DNA of 64,000 nt, from positions 31,128-95,127 of the forward strand of contig QOPD01000003.1 of the NCBI GenBank assembly GCA_003331605.1, in the 5' to 3' direction. Below the pieces are notes generated by a model that made no database searches, had not been told where the DNA came from, and saw nothing but the letters and a program-made list of their open reading frames with translations. This document shows positions 25,632-34,458 of this stretch, in pieces (the first letter of the stretch is position 1; every line of letters begins with the position of its first letter). The DNA comes from SAR86 cluster bacterium. GTDB taxonomy: Bacteria > Pseudomonadota > Gammaproteobacteria > Magnimaribacterales > TMED112. The position numbers and the translations under genes were made by a program.

Positions 25632-28583
25632 TTAATATCTAACTCTGAAATCAAAGTAGAAGTCTCTTCTTGTACCTATGTCAAGGTCTCCCATGAAACC
25701 ATATCTATAGTCGGCAAGCGGAGGTCTTCTGTCATGAAGGTTATTGACACCAAATCTCATTCTGACGTCGTTAGCATTGAGCTCAAAGTTGTAGTCTAAA
25801 TAAGCATTTAGTCTCTTATAAGCTGCAACAGGTCTTAACCCTACATCTGGCTCAAGCACTATACCTCTACCTGTCTCAACAAAACCTAGTGCCCAATTAC
25901 CTTTTTTGAACCTCAAAGTAGTTTTAGTTTTCTTCTTAGGATTCATCTCAATCTGAAGAAGATTACCAAGACCACCAAGTGGATAATCAGCTTCATCAAT
26001 AAGACCTGAATCATAAGCTGCGGTTATCTCGTCAGCCAATCCAGCTGCATCTTGGGATTTCTTTCTTGTGTATGAAATTAAGTGCTTAAGTTCCAATGAA
26101 CCCCAGTCGAAATCTGCATCATATATAAATGCGCCATCCCAACCAGCAACTCTTCTAGGCCCAAGGTTAACATAATTATTGTAAACGCTTGTTGCCTGAC
26201 CGAATGGACATGCAAAACCTAAAGCTTCCATTACTGCGACTTCTTCTTCGTTAGGATCGTCTCTTGTTACAGCACTAAAGCCATCGCAATCACCTTGCAA
26301 TCTTCTAACTAAGTCGATGAGCATTGAGTTCTCTTCACCTAAAAGACCAACCGTTCTGTCTGAAACAATTTCCCAAATATCATACGTCACGGTAAAATCG
26401 TTAAATTGCAAGACGACACCTGCTGTCTCATTAGAAGCCAACTCAGCTTTAAGGTCTCTACTTCCTACAGTGTTTCTAATGACACCATATCTACCATCAC
26501 TATCCCAAAGAGTTGAGGATCCTAATCCCGCAGCTGTAGCTGCTCTATCAATATATACCGCAGCCCAGTCGTATCTAGTGTTAACTCTAGAGACTGTTAG
26601 CTCATTGATTGTGTATAAGTTAGGAGCTCTAAAAGTCTCTTGTGATGATGCTCTGAAAAGAATATTATCAGAGACAGTCCAACCTAGTGCATATCTTGAA
26701 ACGCCTTCACCTTCAAAGTCGTTGTAAGCTTCGTTTCTATATGCAATTTGCAGATCCAATGCTTGTACTGCTGGCACATTCATTTCTGGTGATACCAGAG
26801 GAACACCTAACTCAACAAAATAGGAGTTAACTGTTCTTTTACCATCATTGTCTGGAGTTGGTGAGGAACCAACAACGTTTGATATGAATGGATATGTGTA
26901 ATCTGCTCTTGAACTCAAAGCACCACTGGATGATCTTCTGGTGTAAGTATTAGTTCCATCAAGGTTGGGATCTCTATCATCGAAGAAACTATCGCTACGC
27001 CATTCAACACCTAAAAGCGCACTCACATTACCCGCAGGAACACTAAATAGATCTGGTCTTGAAACCTTAAAGTCAAATGTGTTTAATGTTCTCCCATTGT
27101 TTCTAAATACATTGATTCTTGCGGTATCCATAATTGCTTCTGAAGCTCCTGGTGTAAAGTCATCGTAAGCAGTTGGATCACCATCACTGTCGGGTCTGCC
27201 AAGAACTCCACCACCGTTGAAAGGGTTATAGAGTCCAGATTGTAGCAATGCATCGAACGCGGATGCACTTACCCTGTTATAAATTGTATTATCAGAAAGT
27301 TCTTCATTATAGACATAGGCTGTATCGTAATCCCAGCCAGATGAAAGCTCTCCTCTGAAACCTAGCACAACTCTTAAATTCGATTTTTCACTATGAACAA
27401 CTCTAGGTCCAAAGTCATTCAATCTATAGTTATCAAGCTGCAATGTTTTCCCAGTGAAGTTATTAGGATGGCTTGCTGGCACAACAAATTTTTGTGCTGT
27501 CAATGGACTTGCTTGCTCTCTATCAGAGGTGTAGTCTGAATCGTAATAACCGAATTCCATAAACATTTCGTGACCGTTGTCTAATTCGGAGTTAACAAAA
27601 GTAAATACATTTCTTCTCTCCAATGCACCCAAATAATCCTTATCTGCGTACCAGTTGAATAGTATATTGCCTGCAGAATCGCTGGCTGCACAAACACCAT
27701 CACTAAGCTGTAATATACATCTTGGATCGGTCCCAGGGTAGATGATAAATTCGCCGGAGCTGTCTGTATAATCTGCTCTTCCTGACATATCAAATTGTGC
27801 CCATGGTGAATTACCTGAGCAGTCTGTTCTGCCACCTAAAGAAGCATCGAAAACATTCCGATCACAAAAACCCATTACCTCGTCTTCAGAAGCTCTAATT
27901 CTATCTCTATCGTAAAAAGATGCATATGTAGATACATTTGTTTTGCCAAAATCTTGGCCCCACTTCAAGGTAACTGTGTGATCATCTCTGTTGTAGTGTT
28001 CAAAGTTTTTGTATCTGACTCTCATTTCGAAGCCTTCGAAATTTGTGTCTAGGACGTTATTAACTACTGAAGCCACAGCTTCCGAACCATATATAGCGGC
28101 AGCACCATCACGAAGAATTTCAACTCTATCTAGAAGGCCTAGCGGCAAGATTTGAGTGTTAACACTTTCTACTGGCACAAAACTTCCACCAATTTCTTCA
28201 GTCTGGTAACTTGCACCTGATACTAATCTTCTGCCATTAAGAAGTACGAGAGTATTACCGGTACCTAAAGATCTGATATCGAATGATCCAACATCACCTC
28301 TTGCACCGTTAATTCCTCCTGTGTCACCGGTTTCACCAAATTGGTTAATTCCTTGTTCAGGTAAGCTTGCTAGCAGGTCATCACCAGAATCGACACCAAG
28401 GTCTTCGATGTCTTCAGCTGAGATTACAGTTACAGGAAGTGCTTCATTGATTTTGGCACCCTTGATCTGTGTACCAACTATTACAACTTCCTCTACGTCG
28501 TTTTCACCACCTGATTCTTGAGCGTTAAATGCTAAAGAAAAAGACAGCAATATTAAAATTAAATACTTAATTTTTGAAATCAT
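25632..28583 (-). CDS. TonB-dependent outer-membrane receptor 2
   Basis: TonB-coupled beta-barrel transporter of 983 residues. Starting at 28583 gives a clean signal peptide (MISKIKYLILILLSFSLAFNAQ); a frame extension of 12 codons upstream is unlikely because GAGGGGGA, an excellent Shine-Dalgarno site, lies just before the chosen ATG. Then VEEVVIVGTQI, a plug with FDIRSLGTGNTLVLLNGRR and DRVEILRDGAAAIYGSEAVASVVN, and a barrel ending in FYFDFRVRY. The LNGRR/DGAAAIYG plug type is frequent in receptors for peptides and sugars. First gene of an operon with a DASS symporter and ggt, so a gamma-glutamyl peptide or similar substrate is a reasonable guess. Confidence 0.93.
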   Translation of the reverse strand: MISKIKYLILILLSFSLAFNAQESGGENDVEEVVIVGTQIKGAKINEALPVTVISAEDIEDLGVDSGDDLLASLPEQGINQFGETGDTGGINGARGDVGSFDIRSLGTGNTLVLLNGRRLVSGASYQTEEIGGSFVPVESVNTQILPLGLLDRVEILRDGAAAIYGSEAVASVVNNVLDTNFEGFEMRVRYKNFEHYNRDDHTVTLKWGQDFGKTNVSTYASFYDRDRIRASEDEVMGFCDRNVFDASLGGRTDCSGNSPWAQFDMSGRADYTDSSGEFIIYPGTDPRCILQLSDGVCAASDSAGNILFNWYADKDYLGALERRNVFTFVNSELDNGHEMFMEFGYYDSDYTSDREQASPLTAQKFVVPASHPNNFTGKTLQLDNYRLNDFGPRVVHSEKSNLRVVLGFRGELSSGWDYDTAYVYNEELSDNTIYNRVSASAFDALLQSGLYNPFNGGGVLGRPDSDGDPTAYDDFTPGASEAIMDTARINVFRNNGRTLNTFDFKVSRPDLFSVPAGNVSALLGVEWRSDSFFDDRDPNLDGTNTYTRRSSSGALSSRADYTYPFISNVVGSSPTPDNDGKRTVNSYFVELGVPLVSPEMNVPAVQALDLQIAYRNEAYNDFEGEGVSRYALGWTVSDNILFRASSQETFRAPNLYTINELTVSRVNTRYDWAAVYIDRAATAAGLGSSTLWDSDGRYGVIRNTVGSRDLKAELASNETAGVVLQFNDFTVTYDIWEIVSDRTVGLLGEENSMLIDLVRRLQGDCDGFSAVTRDDPNEEEVAVMEALGFACPFGQATSVYNNYVNLGPRRVAGWDGAFIYDADFDWGSLELKHLISYTRKKSQDAAGLADEITAAYDSGLIDEADYPLGGLGNLLQIEMNPKKKTKTTLRFKKGNWALGFVETGRGIVLEPDVGLRPVAAYKRLNAYLDYNFELNANDVRMRFGVNNLHDRRPPLADYRYGFMGDLDIGTRRDFYFDFRVRY

Positions 28584-28677
28584 ATTGAGATCCCCCTCAT
28601 TACTTAAACTATTCAACAATAAAAATGGCTATTTATCAAGTTTTTAAACGATTTTTGGGGTTTTCAGAAACTTAATT

Positions 28678-28683
28678 TAGAAT
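28678..28683 (+). promoter_or_regulatory. -10 box of tRNA-Ala
   Basis: TAGAAT 11 bases before the tRNA, with TTGGGG at 28655-28660 exactly 17 bases upstream as a weak -35. Confidence 0.4.
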
Positions 28684-28694
28684 AGTTTTTCTTT

Positions 28695-28770
28695 GGGGCC
28701 ATAGCTCAGCTGGGAGAGCGCAACACTGGCAGTGTTGAGGTCAGGGGTTCGATCCCCCTTGGCTCCACCA
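28695..28770 (+). tRNA. tRNA-Ala (anticodon GGC)
   Basis: 76-base cloverleaf. The acceptor GGGGCCA pairs with TGGCTCC (one G-T pair), the anticodon stem CAACA/TGTTG encloses CTGGCAG with anticodon GGC, the T loop is GTTCGATCC, and CCA is encoded at 28768-28770. A stand-alone gene, not in an rRNA operon. Confidence 0.97.
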
Positions 28771-28790
28771 TTTATTTGGTGTATTTAACG

Positions 28791-30155
28791 CTATTCCACA
28801 AATTTTGAAAGCCCTAAGCGGCGCTCTAGGTAGTCAATAATTTTTTCAGCCAAATCAAGCTTAGTGATATTTTCAATGCCTTCTAAACCTGGGGAGCTGT
28901 TGATTTCAAGGACCTTAGGACCTTCTGATGATCGTAAAATGTCGACACCGGCTATATTCAAACCCATAGCTTTAGCTGCCTTTCTAGCAATTGATCTTTC
29001 TTCTTTGGTAATTCTTACTTTTCTAGCTATCCCTCCAGCATGCAGGTTTGACCTGAAATCGTCTTCTGTGGCTGACCTCATCATGCTAGCAACGACTTTG
29101 CCCCCAACTACTAACAGTCTTAGATCTGAGCCTCCAGCGTCTTTAACAAAATCCTGGACAATAAATGGTGCATTTAATCTTTGAAATGCGCTGATAACAC
29201 TAGTTGCAGCTTTTTTTGTTTCTGCCAGAATGACACCTTTCCCTTGAGAGCTTTCTAGCAACTTTACTACCAATGGAGCACCAGTAGTTAGATCAACTAT
29301 GTGTTTGGTATCACGGGGAGAGTTGGCGAAAGCTGTATCTGGCATTGGGATTTGATGCAGAGCCAACATTTGATGAGCTGCTAATTTATCTCTTGATAGA
29401 CCAATTGATGAGGATGAATTAAGACAAAATGTACCTATTGCTTCAAATTGACGCACAACAGCCATACCATAACGAGTTATGGATGAACCTATTCGCGGAA
29501 TAATGACGTCGTAATGAGGTAATGGTTTACCATCGTAGTGGACCTCTGGCTTGTCTGACTCAATATTTAAATAACACCGTTTGGTGTTTAATATTTCACA
29601 AAAATGATCGTATTTTTCAGCAGCTTCAATTAATCTTTGGTTGGAATAGTTATTTGGCTCAAGACTCAATATGCCAATACGTAAGCTTCGTCTGTAATCG
29701 TAATTTTTAGCTTTTTTATAACTATCAAAGCTAAGTTCGCCTTGTAAAAAACTTTTGTCTGCTGATATTTGGTATCCATCCAAAGCATTTCTACCAATGA
29801 TCATCTTGTATTTCATATTCTCTCGATTGGTTAAAGTTATTGGGACAGTTTTTTTAACTCCCCCAATGACAATGTCTGTTTCGATGACGTATCTAAGTTC
29901 AGTTATGCCATTCGATGAAGTGACATTTCGTTGATCAATAATTTTTGCCGAACAAAAAATTGAAAATCTTTCATCCGAAGTAATGGGATTGATGCCAAAA
30001 CGCACCATCTGATTATTTGAGCCGAAAACCTGAATATTGAACGCATGAAGTGCAGATGTTTCAGCACCCGTATCTGTTTTAGCAATTAAGGCGGGTAAAT
30101 TGAGTTTTGGTAAACTTATCCACTCTTCCCAACCAACAAAGTTATTTTTTTTCAT
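28791..30155 (-). CDS. Fusion of retropepsin-like (RimB) domain and RimK-type ATP-grasp ligase
   Basis: Two domains normally encoded separately. Residues about 5-150 are the ATP-grasp-associated aspartyl/zinc protease domain (PF05618, RimB), with the active-site-like Asp 28-Thr-Gly-Ala in AKTDTGAETSALHA and a second block IGRNALDGYQI. Residues about 165-454 form a RimK-type ATP-grasp ligase: SSSSIGLSRDKL, ATP-binding PLVVKLLESSQGKGV, GGSDLRLLVVGG and metal-binding VLEINSSPGLEG. RimK adds glutamates to ribosomal protein S6 in E. coli; in pseudomonads RimB is a separate partner that modulates it. The ATG at 30155 is preferred over a TTG three codons upstream. A TATAAT at 30183-30188 (minus) serves it. 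Target unproven. Confidence 0.85.
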   Translation of the reverse strand: MKKNNFVGWEEWISLPKLNLPALIAKTDTGAETSALHAFNIQVFGSNNQMVRFGINPITSDERFSIFCSAKIIDQRNVTSSNGITELRYVIETDIVIGGVKKTVPITLTNRENMKYKMIIGRNALDGYQISADKSFLQGELSFDSYKKAKNYDYRRSLRIGILSLEPNNYSNQRLIEAAEKYDHFCEILNTKRCYLNIESDKPEVHYDGKPLPHYDVIIPRIGSSITRYGMAVVRQFEAIGTFCLNSSSSIGLSRDKLAAHQMLALHQIPMPDTAFANSPRDTKHIVDLTTGAPLVVKLLESSQGKGVILAETKKAATSVISAFQRLNAPFIVQDFVKDAGGSDLRLLVVGGKVVASMMRSATEDDFRSNLHAGGIARKVRITKEERSIARKAAKAMGLNIAGVDILRSSEGPKVLEINSSPGLEGIENITKLDLAEKIIDYLERRLGLSKFVE

Positions 30156-30211
30156 CCAATTCAATTTAATTAGAAGATGGGTATTATATACATAATTAGA
30201 AAAAAAACATT

Positions 30212-30694
30212 ATGTCCGAAATCTCGCCAATAGGCTGGCTACACACGATAAGTGGTACGCTTGCGTTAGTGCTTGCTGCAAGGATAATTTACAAAGATAA
30301 ATTTATATCAGCCACTAATATTTTGGGCCAAAGTTATCTATTTTTAACTGCTATATCTGCTGGTACTTCACTTTTTATTTTTAACAATGGTGGCTTTAAT
30401 CTGGCACACCTTTTAGGTGTAATTACTCTACTAGCAATTGGAGGAGGGGTGTTTGTTGAAGCATTTAAGCAATTTCCATTTGCTAAGTACTTACAGGCAA
30501 TAAGCTATTCTGGAACTATTTTATGTAGTTCCATCCCAGCAATATCAGAAGTTTTTACTAGATTACCAGCCAGCAATCCGCTCGCTACCAGCATATTTGA
30601 TCCAATTTTGATTGTAAGTTTTGTGGTGTTATTTATTTTGTATCTAGTTCTAGTGTTTAACCAAATACACTGGCTTAAAAACCAAAAATTTTAG
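30212..30694 (+). CDS. Small four-helix membrane protein, DUF2306-like
   Basis: A 160-residue integral membrane protein with four or five hydrophobic helices. It begins ISPIGWLHTISGTLALV, with a His in the first helix and a second His in FNLAHLLGVITLL, a layout reminiscent of the DUF2306 family of uncharacterised membrane proteins and of haem- or quinone-binding four-helix bundles. No catalytic motif can be named. The start lies 56 bases from the divergent rimK-fusion start; CATAAT at 30191-30196 may be the -10 box. The 3' end overlaps the convergent M23 peptidase gene by 20 bases. Function unknown. Confidence 0.65.
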   Translation: MSEISPIGWLHTISGTLALVLAARIIYKDKFISATNILGQSYLFLTAISAGTSLFIFNNGGFNLAHLLGVITLLAIGGGVFVEAFKQFPFAKYLQAISYSGTILCSSIPAISEVFTRLPASNPLATSIFDPILIVSFVVLFILYLVLVFNQIHWLKNQKF

Positions 30695-31271
30695 GATCTG
30701 TTACTGAATCAAACGATTGGGCAACATCACATGAATTAAAGGGAATATCTTTAAGACCAACCTCAAAGTGTAGGTGTCTTTTATTGCTACGTCCTGAATT
30801 ACCCATCAACGCAATTTTATTGCCTTTTGTTAATTGTTCACCTGTGGACACGCTAATGGTGTTGGGTCTTAGGTGAGCATATCGAGTGAAGAATTGTCCG
30901 TGATCGATCACAACATGGTTGCCCCAACCACTACCACACTCACGCAATAGATTATTTCTTGTAAATGGATGCTCCTCGGGACATCCCTTTCTGACGTAAA
31001 CAACTTTTCCTGCTAAGACAGAGTAAACGGGCACATCGTCAATCCGTCTATTTTCATTAATGAAATCAATGCCTTCATGTATTGCAGGAGAGTTATCAAT
31101 GCCTTCAAATTCAAGTCTATCAGTGTATTGAGTTACATTAAGAAAGAAGTCCTCTTTAATTAAGGCTGTACTTGTGGTTTGAATTGGAGCAACCTCTTGT
31201 TCCTTAGAAGAATAATCACACTCTTCTGGGATAGTTAAAAAAGAGATTGTAAAAAGAAGGTATCGAAACAT
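30675..31271 (-). CDS. M23-family peptidase (LytM domain)
   Basis: Exported peptidase of the LytM/lysostaphin zinc family, which cuts peptide cross-links or stems in peptidoglycan. All metal and catalytic residues are present: His 65 and Asp 69 in HEGIDF, His 132 in YAHLRP, and His 166 and His 168 in RHLHFEV. So it should be active, unlike the degenerate NlpD/EnvC type. The first 15 residues are hydrophobic, a short signal peptide; no clear lipobox. 198 residues, a compact single-domain form. Its ATG follows directly on the T-run of the upstream TonB receptor's terminator hairpin, with no space for a Shine-Dalgarno site. It overlaps the convergent small membrane-protein gene by 20 bases. Confidence 0.85.
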   Translation of the reverse strand: MFRYLLFTISFLTIPEECDYSSKEQEVAPIQTTSTALIKEDFFLNVTQYTDRLEFEGIDNSPAIHEGIDFINENRRIDDVPVYSVLAGKVVYVRKGCPEEHPFTRNNLLRECGSGWGNHVVIDHGQFFTRYAHLRPNTISVSTGEQLTKGNKIALMGNSGRSNKRHLHFEVGLKDIPFNSCDVAQSFDSVTDPKIFGF

Positions 31272-31296
31272 AAAAAAAGGCGGGTTTCCCCGCCTT
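31272..31296 (-). terminator. Terminator of TonB receptor 4, abutting the next start codon
   Basis: Stem AAGGCGGG/CCCGCCTT (31277-31296) with a 4-base loop. On the minus strand it begins seven bases after the receptor stop and is followed by a run of T that ends at the ATG of the M23 peptidase gene (31271). Confidence 0.9.
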
Positions 31297-31303
31297 ATTT
31301 TAA

Positions 31304-33676
31304 TTAAAAGCTAACTGAATATCTAAGACTTACCGTTCTTGGAGGAATCCATTGAACATAGTCTCTTGGTCTCCATGATGGAGAATCAATAGCATATCTA
31401 AATGCTTCTGTTCTTTCATCGAAGACATTATCAATTGATAGTTGTAAGCCAGCATCTCCCAAGTTAACTCCAGCATTGAAGTTAATCTTAGAATATTCTG
31501 GAGACATCATATTCTCTGTTTGAGCAAAAGTTGCATAACTTTCACCGTAGTTTAACCAATCAACTCTTGCAAAGGCTGGATTGCCTAAGAAGTTTGTTTC
31601 GTAAGTTAAACCAACATTGAATTGACTTTCAACTGTTCCAGGAAGTCTGTCACCAGCTTTAGCATCAAAGCTTGGTAGGTCAACAGTTGTTTCAGCTGAC
31701 ATAAATGCTCCTGCGAAATCCAGATACAGGTTCTCAGCAAGATCAAGTGTGGCATCTAGTTCAAGACCTGATGTTTCAGCTGCACCACCATTGTATGTGA
31801 ATGACCATCCACATGCTGGAGCAATACCAATTTGGATATCCTGCCAATCAATCATGAAGTAGGTAGCATTAATAGAGAATCTAGATGTTCTATATTTCCC
31901 ACCAAATTCAGTATTTTGAGCATTGTCAGAAGTAAACCTTCTTTTAAAAGACGAGGCTTCTGGATCGTTCTCACAGAAATATGGTAAGTTAGCATTGTTG
32001 CCACCAGGCCTGTAGCCTGCAGAGCTAACAGCAAACAAGGTTAGATCATCATTTGGTGTATAGCTAACAGTGAATTTTGGTCTTGTGTCAGCTTCTGTAC
32101 CGGACAACTCGTTACAAGTTACACCATCGGCAAAATCGCCCTGACCATCGCCATCATTGTCACACCCGTTACTACCAAGATAGAACACACCAAATTCAGA
32201 ACCTTTATAACTGCCTTCAAGCATGTATCTTCTTAACCCAGCTGTAAAAGTAAAGTCTTCCCATGCATAAGAAACCTGACCAAATACTGACTCTTCTCTA
32301 GCTCTGTCAAAATATCTCCAGCTACCGTAGTACATATTTGGATAACCCAATGAGTCGTTACAAAACGGTGGACAGTAAGCTGAGCCATCGTAATCAGGAG
32401 CGCCCATTATAATTGATGTGATGTAATCAAATGCATCTGCGCTAGGGCCAAATTGTGTTTCAACTATTTGGTTAGGCTTTCCTTCATAATCCTCAAAAAA
32501 GTAACCAACGGTCCACTCAAAGACACCAGGGTTGGAGTTTACTCTAAATTCAAAACTAGAAGTTTCTGAATCTGAAGTCACGACTAATGGACCTGCATAA
32601 AGGTCATCCATATCAATTCTGCTCCATTCGGTATCTGAGTCTTCTCTGTCTTGATAATTAGCTAAAACTGCTACAACATTAAAGTCATCTGCTTGATAAT
32701 TTAATTGTGTTGCGAGGACTTTGGTTCTAACTCTATGTATTTCATCTGAAAAGTCTGCGAAGGCTAGAAGCGGATTGTAGTTGCTTAAGCCAGGAAGGTC
32801 TGTGTAATCACCAAGCTCAGCTGCAATACCAGCAACTCTTGCACAATTTTCATAACCATCCCAGTTGTACCACCAGCCAGCACCATCGGTATTACAGCCA
32901 GAAACAACTAAGTCTGCATTACCAGGCTTGTCACCATTTCCTTTTTCTTTCATACCAACATCGACTCGGTCGTTCACAATGTATCTGACCATACCGTCAA
33001 GTCTGTCAAAGTTAAATCCAAGGGTCAGAACTGTTCTTTCATCGTTTTGAGTACCAACACCTTTTTTTCCAGTCATGACGTTTTGATAAATTCCAGGATC
33101 TATTGCTGAGGAGTAAACTGCTCTTAGTGCAACATTATTGCTCAACGGAACATTCACCATGGCGTTGTAATTTTCTATTGCTTCAACAGCAAACTCTTTA
33201 TCACCAAGCTCAACTGATAGTTTGGATTCAAACTTTTCAGTGTTTGGTTTATTTGTGATGTATCGGATTGTTCCACCAATAGCATTTGAACCATACAGAG
33301 TTCCTTGTGGGCCTCTCAATACTTCAATTCTGGCAACATCAAAAATGTTCATTGTTGAACCTTTAATTTCATCAATATAAACAGAAGATGTCCCAGGTGA
33401 TCTCTGAGCTGAACTAGTGTTTAGTCCTCTAAAAGAAAAGTATCTTGAACCACCAGGAGTTGTGACCCCAGATAGTGATCTTAAAAAATCTTCAGGTGTA
33501 GTAATTCCTCTTACTTCGATATCCCCCTCTGTAATAACCGAAATATTCATTGGAATTTCTTGTACCGTTTCTTCTTTTTTATTAGCTGTAACAACTACTT
33601 CTTCGTAGTTGCTTTCTTCTTGTGCTTCAAAAAAGAATGCAAAAGTAACGAGATATGCAAAAATTAGCCTTTTCAT
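31304..33676 (-). CDS. TonB-dependent outer-membrane receptor 4
   Basis: A 790-residue TonB-coupled barrel. Signal peptide to about residue 18 (FFFEAQ), then YEEVVVTANKKEE, a plug with DFLRSLSGVTTPGG, FRGLNTSS, SVYIDEI and ARIEVLRGPQGTLYGSNAIGGTIRYITNKP, and a barrel ending in the classical aromatic terminus VSLRYSVSF. The plug follows the siderophore/vitamin-type consensus (RGPQGTLYG) rather than the DGAAAIYG form of receptors 1 and 2. It is 47 bases downstream of an SGNH hydrolase gene on the same strand and ends in a strong hairpin. Only AAAGG immediately before the ATG resembles a Shine-Dalgarno site. Substrate unknown. Confidence 0.93.
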   Translation of the reverse strand: MKRLIFAYLVTFAFFFEAQEESNYEEVVVTANKKEETVQEIPMNISVITEGDIEVRGITTPEDFLRSLSGVTTPGGSRYFSFRGLNTSSAQRSPGTSSVYIDEIKGSTMNIFDVARIEVLRGPQGTLYGSNAIGGTIRYITNKPNTEKFESKLSVELGDKEFAVEAIENYNAMVNVPLSNNVALRAVYSSAIDPGIYQNVMTGKKGVGTQNDERTVLTLGFNFDRLDGMVRYIVNDRVDVGMKEKGNGDKPGNADLVVSGCNTDGAGWWYNWDGYENCARVAGIAAELGDYTDLPGLSNYNPLLAFADFSDEIHRVRTKVLATQLNYQADDFNVVAVLANYQDREDSDTEWSRIDMDDLYAGPLVVTSDSETSSFEFRVNSNPGVFEWTVGYFFEDYEGKPNQIVETQFGPSADAFDYITSIIMGAPDYDGSAYCPPFCNDSLGYPNMYYGSWRYFDRAREESVFGQVSYAWEDFTFTAGLRRYMLEGSYKGSEFGVFYLGSNGCDNDGDGQGDFADGVTCNELSGTEADTRPKFTVSYTPNDDLTLFAVSSAGYRPGGNNANLPYFCENDPEASSFKRRFTSDNAQNTEFGGKYRTSRFSINATYFMIDWQDIQIGIAPACGWSFTYNGGAAETSGLELDATLDLAENLYLDFAGAFMSAETTVDLPSFDAKAGDRLPGTVESQFNVGLTYETNFLGNPAFARVDWLNYGESYATFAQTENMMSPEYSKINFNAGVNLGDAGLQLSIDNVFDERTEAFRYAIDSPSWRPRDYVQWIPPRTVSLRYSVSF

Positions 33677-33723
33677 GCCTTTGAAAATACCATTTTTTTA
33701 ATACTTTTTCTACTTTTTAGTAG

Positions 33724-34458
33724 TTAATTATTTTGCTGGCTATAGGTTTCCCAAGCAATATTTTGAAGAAATAAAATATCTTCATCAGAAAGTTGATTAA
33801 GGTAATTGTATTTAAGGCCAACTGGGGTTGAGTTAGTCAAGTAAGCAAAAATTGTATATGCAGCCAGATAATGCCCTTTTAGTGCAGGATGTGAGCCATC
33901 AGGGTGATGCAATTTTATATCACTTCTTTTTGCGTAGGCTTTTTCAAATGCCAATGCAATTGGAAGCAATAAAGAACCTGTTTCCATGGCAGCCTGCCTA
34001 TGAGTTGCAATTACCTCTTCAAGATTATTTTCTCGGTAGCGACGCTCGTAAGGCAGATAGTCATGAAACATATAAAGAGCAGTTTTTATGTCGGCATTTT
34101 TTGCCTTAGAAGAAAATTCTTTGACTGTTTCAATGTATTTATTTTTGAATTCTGAATTCGAAAATTCAAAACTACCAGCTTGCATAATAATTAAGTCGTA
34201 TTTTTCTTTAACACCCAAGTTTTTGTGGTTTAATAAGTGATCAAAATTATGGTGATGCAATCTAGCAGCTGAAATGGTCGAAGATTTAAATGTAAAGGTC
34301 TTTTCAGGATATGCTTCTTCAAGCATCCTTCTAACATGATTGTGCAAGCTGTCGTTATAGTAAAAATAACTGTTGCCAATGAATAAAATATTTTGTGGAA
34401 CTGAATGGGCATGAAGACCAATCACAAATAGAAGAAGAATCCTCAAAAATGTTTTCAT
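33724..34458 (-). CDS. Secreted SGNH-type hydrolase (DUF4886-like)
   Basis: Probable exported esterase or acetylhydrolase with the SGNH fold. A signal peptide of about 18 residues (FVIGLHAHS) is followed by block I in ILFIGNSYFYYND, whose Ser would be the nucleophile (GNS in place of GDS), and block V in HHPDGSHPALKGHYLA, with the Asp and His of the triad. Blocks II and III are less clear (IMQAGSFEFS). 244 residues. Its ATG overlaps the end of the upstream thioesterase gene by 4 bases, and TonB receptor 4 follows after 47 bases, so removal of acyl or acetyl groups from the receptor's ligand is conceivable. Substrate unknown. Confidence 0.7.
   Translation of the reverse strand: MKTFLRILLLFVIGLHAHSVPQNILFIGNSYFYYNDSLHNHVRRMLEEAYPEKTFTFKSSTISAARLHHHNFDHLLNHKNLGVKEKYDLIIMQAGSFEFSNSEFKNKYIETVKEFSSKAKNADIKTALYMFHDYLPYERRYRENNLEEVIATHRQAAMETGSLLLPIALAFEKAYAKRSDIKLHHPDGSHPALKGHYLAAYTIFAYLTNSTPVGLKYNYLNQLSDEDILFLQNIAWETYSQQNN

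Noticed and set aside
26317-26727. 136-residue frame antisense to TonB receptor 2
   Set aside because: Long only because of the codon pattern of the receptor gene; no start signals and no recognisable domain.
30675-31271. Calling the M23 protein NlpD or EnvC
   Set aside because: It lacks LysM and coiled-coil parts and keeps all metal ligands, so it is a different single-domain peptidase.
33677-33723. Terminator between the SGNH gene and TonB receptor 4
   Set aside because: The gap is T/A-rich but contains no inverted repeat of useful length.
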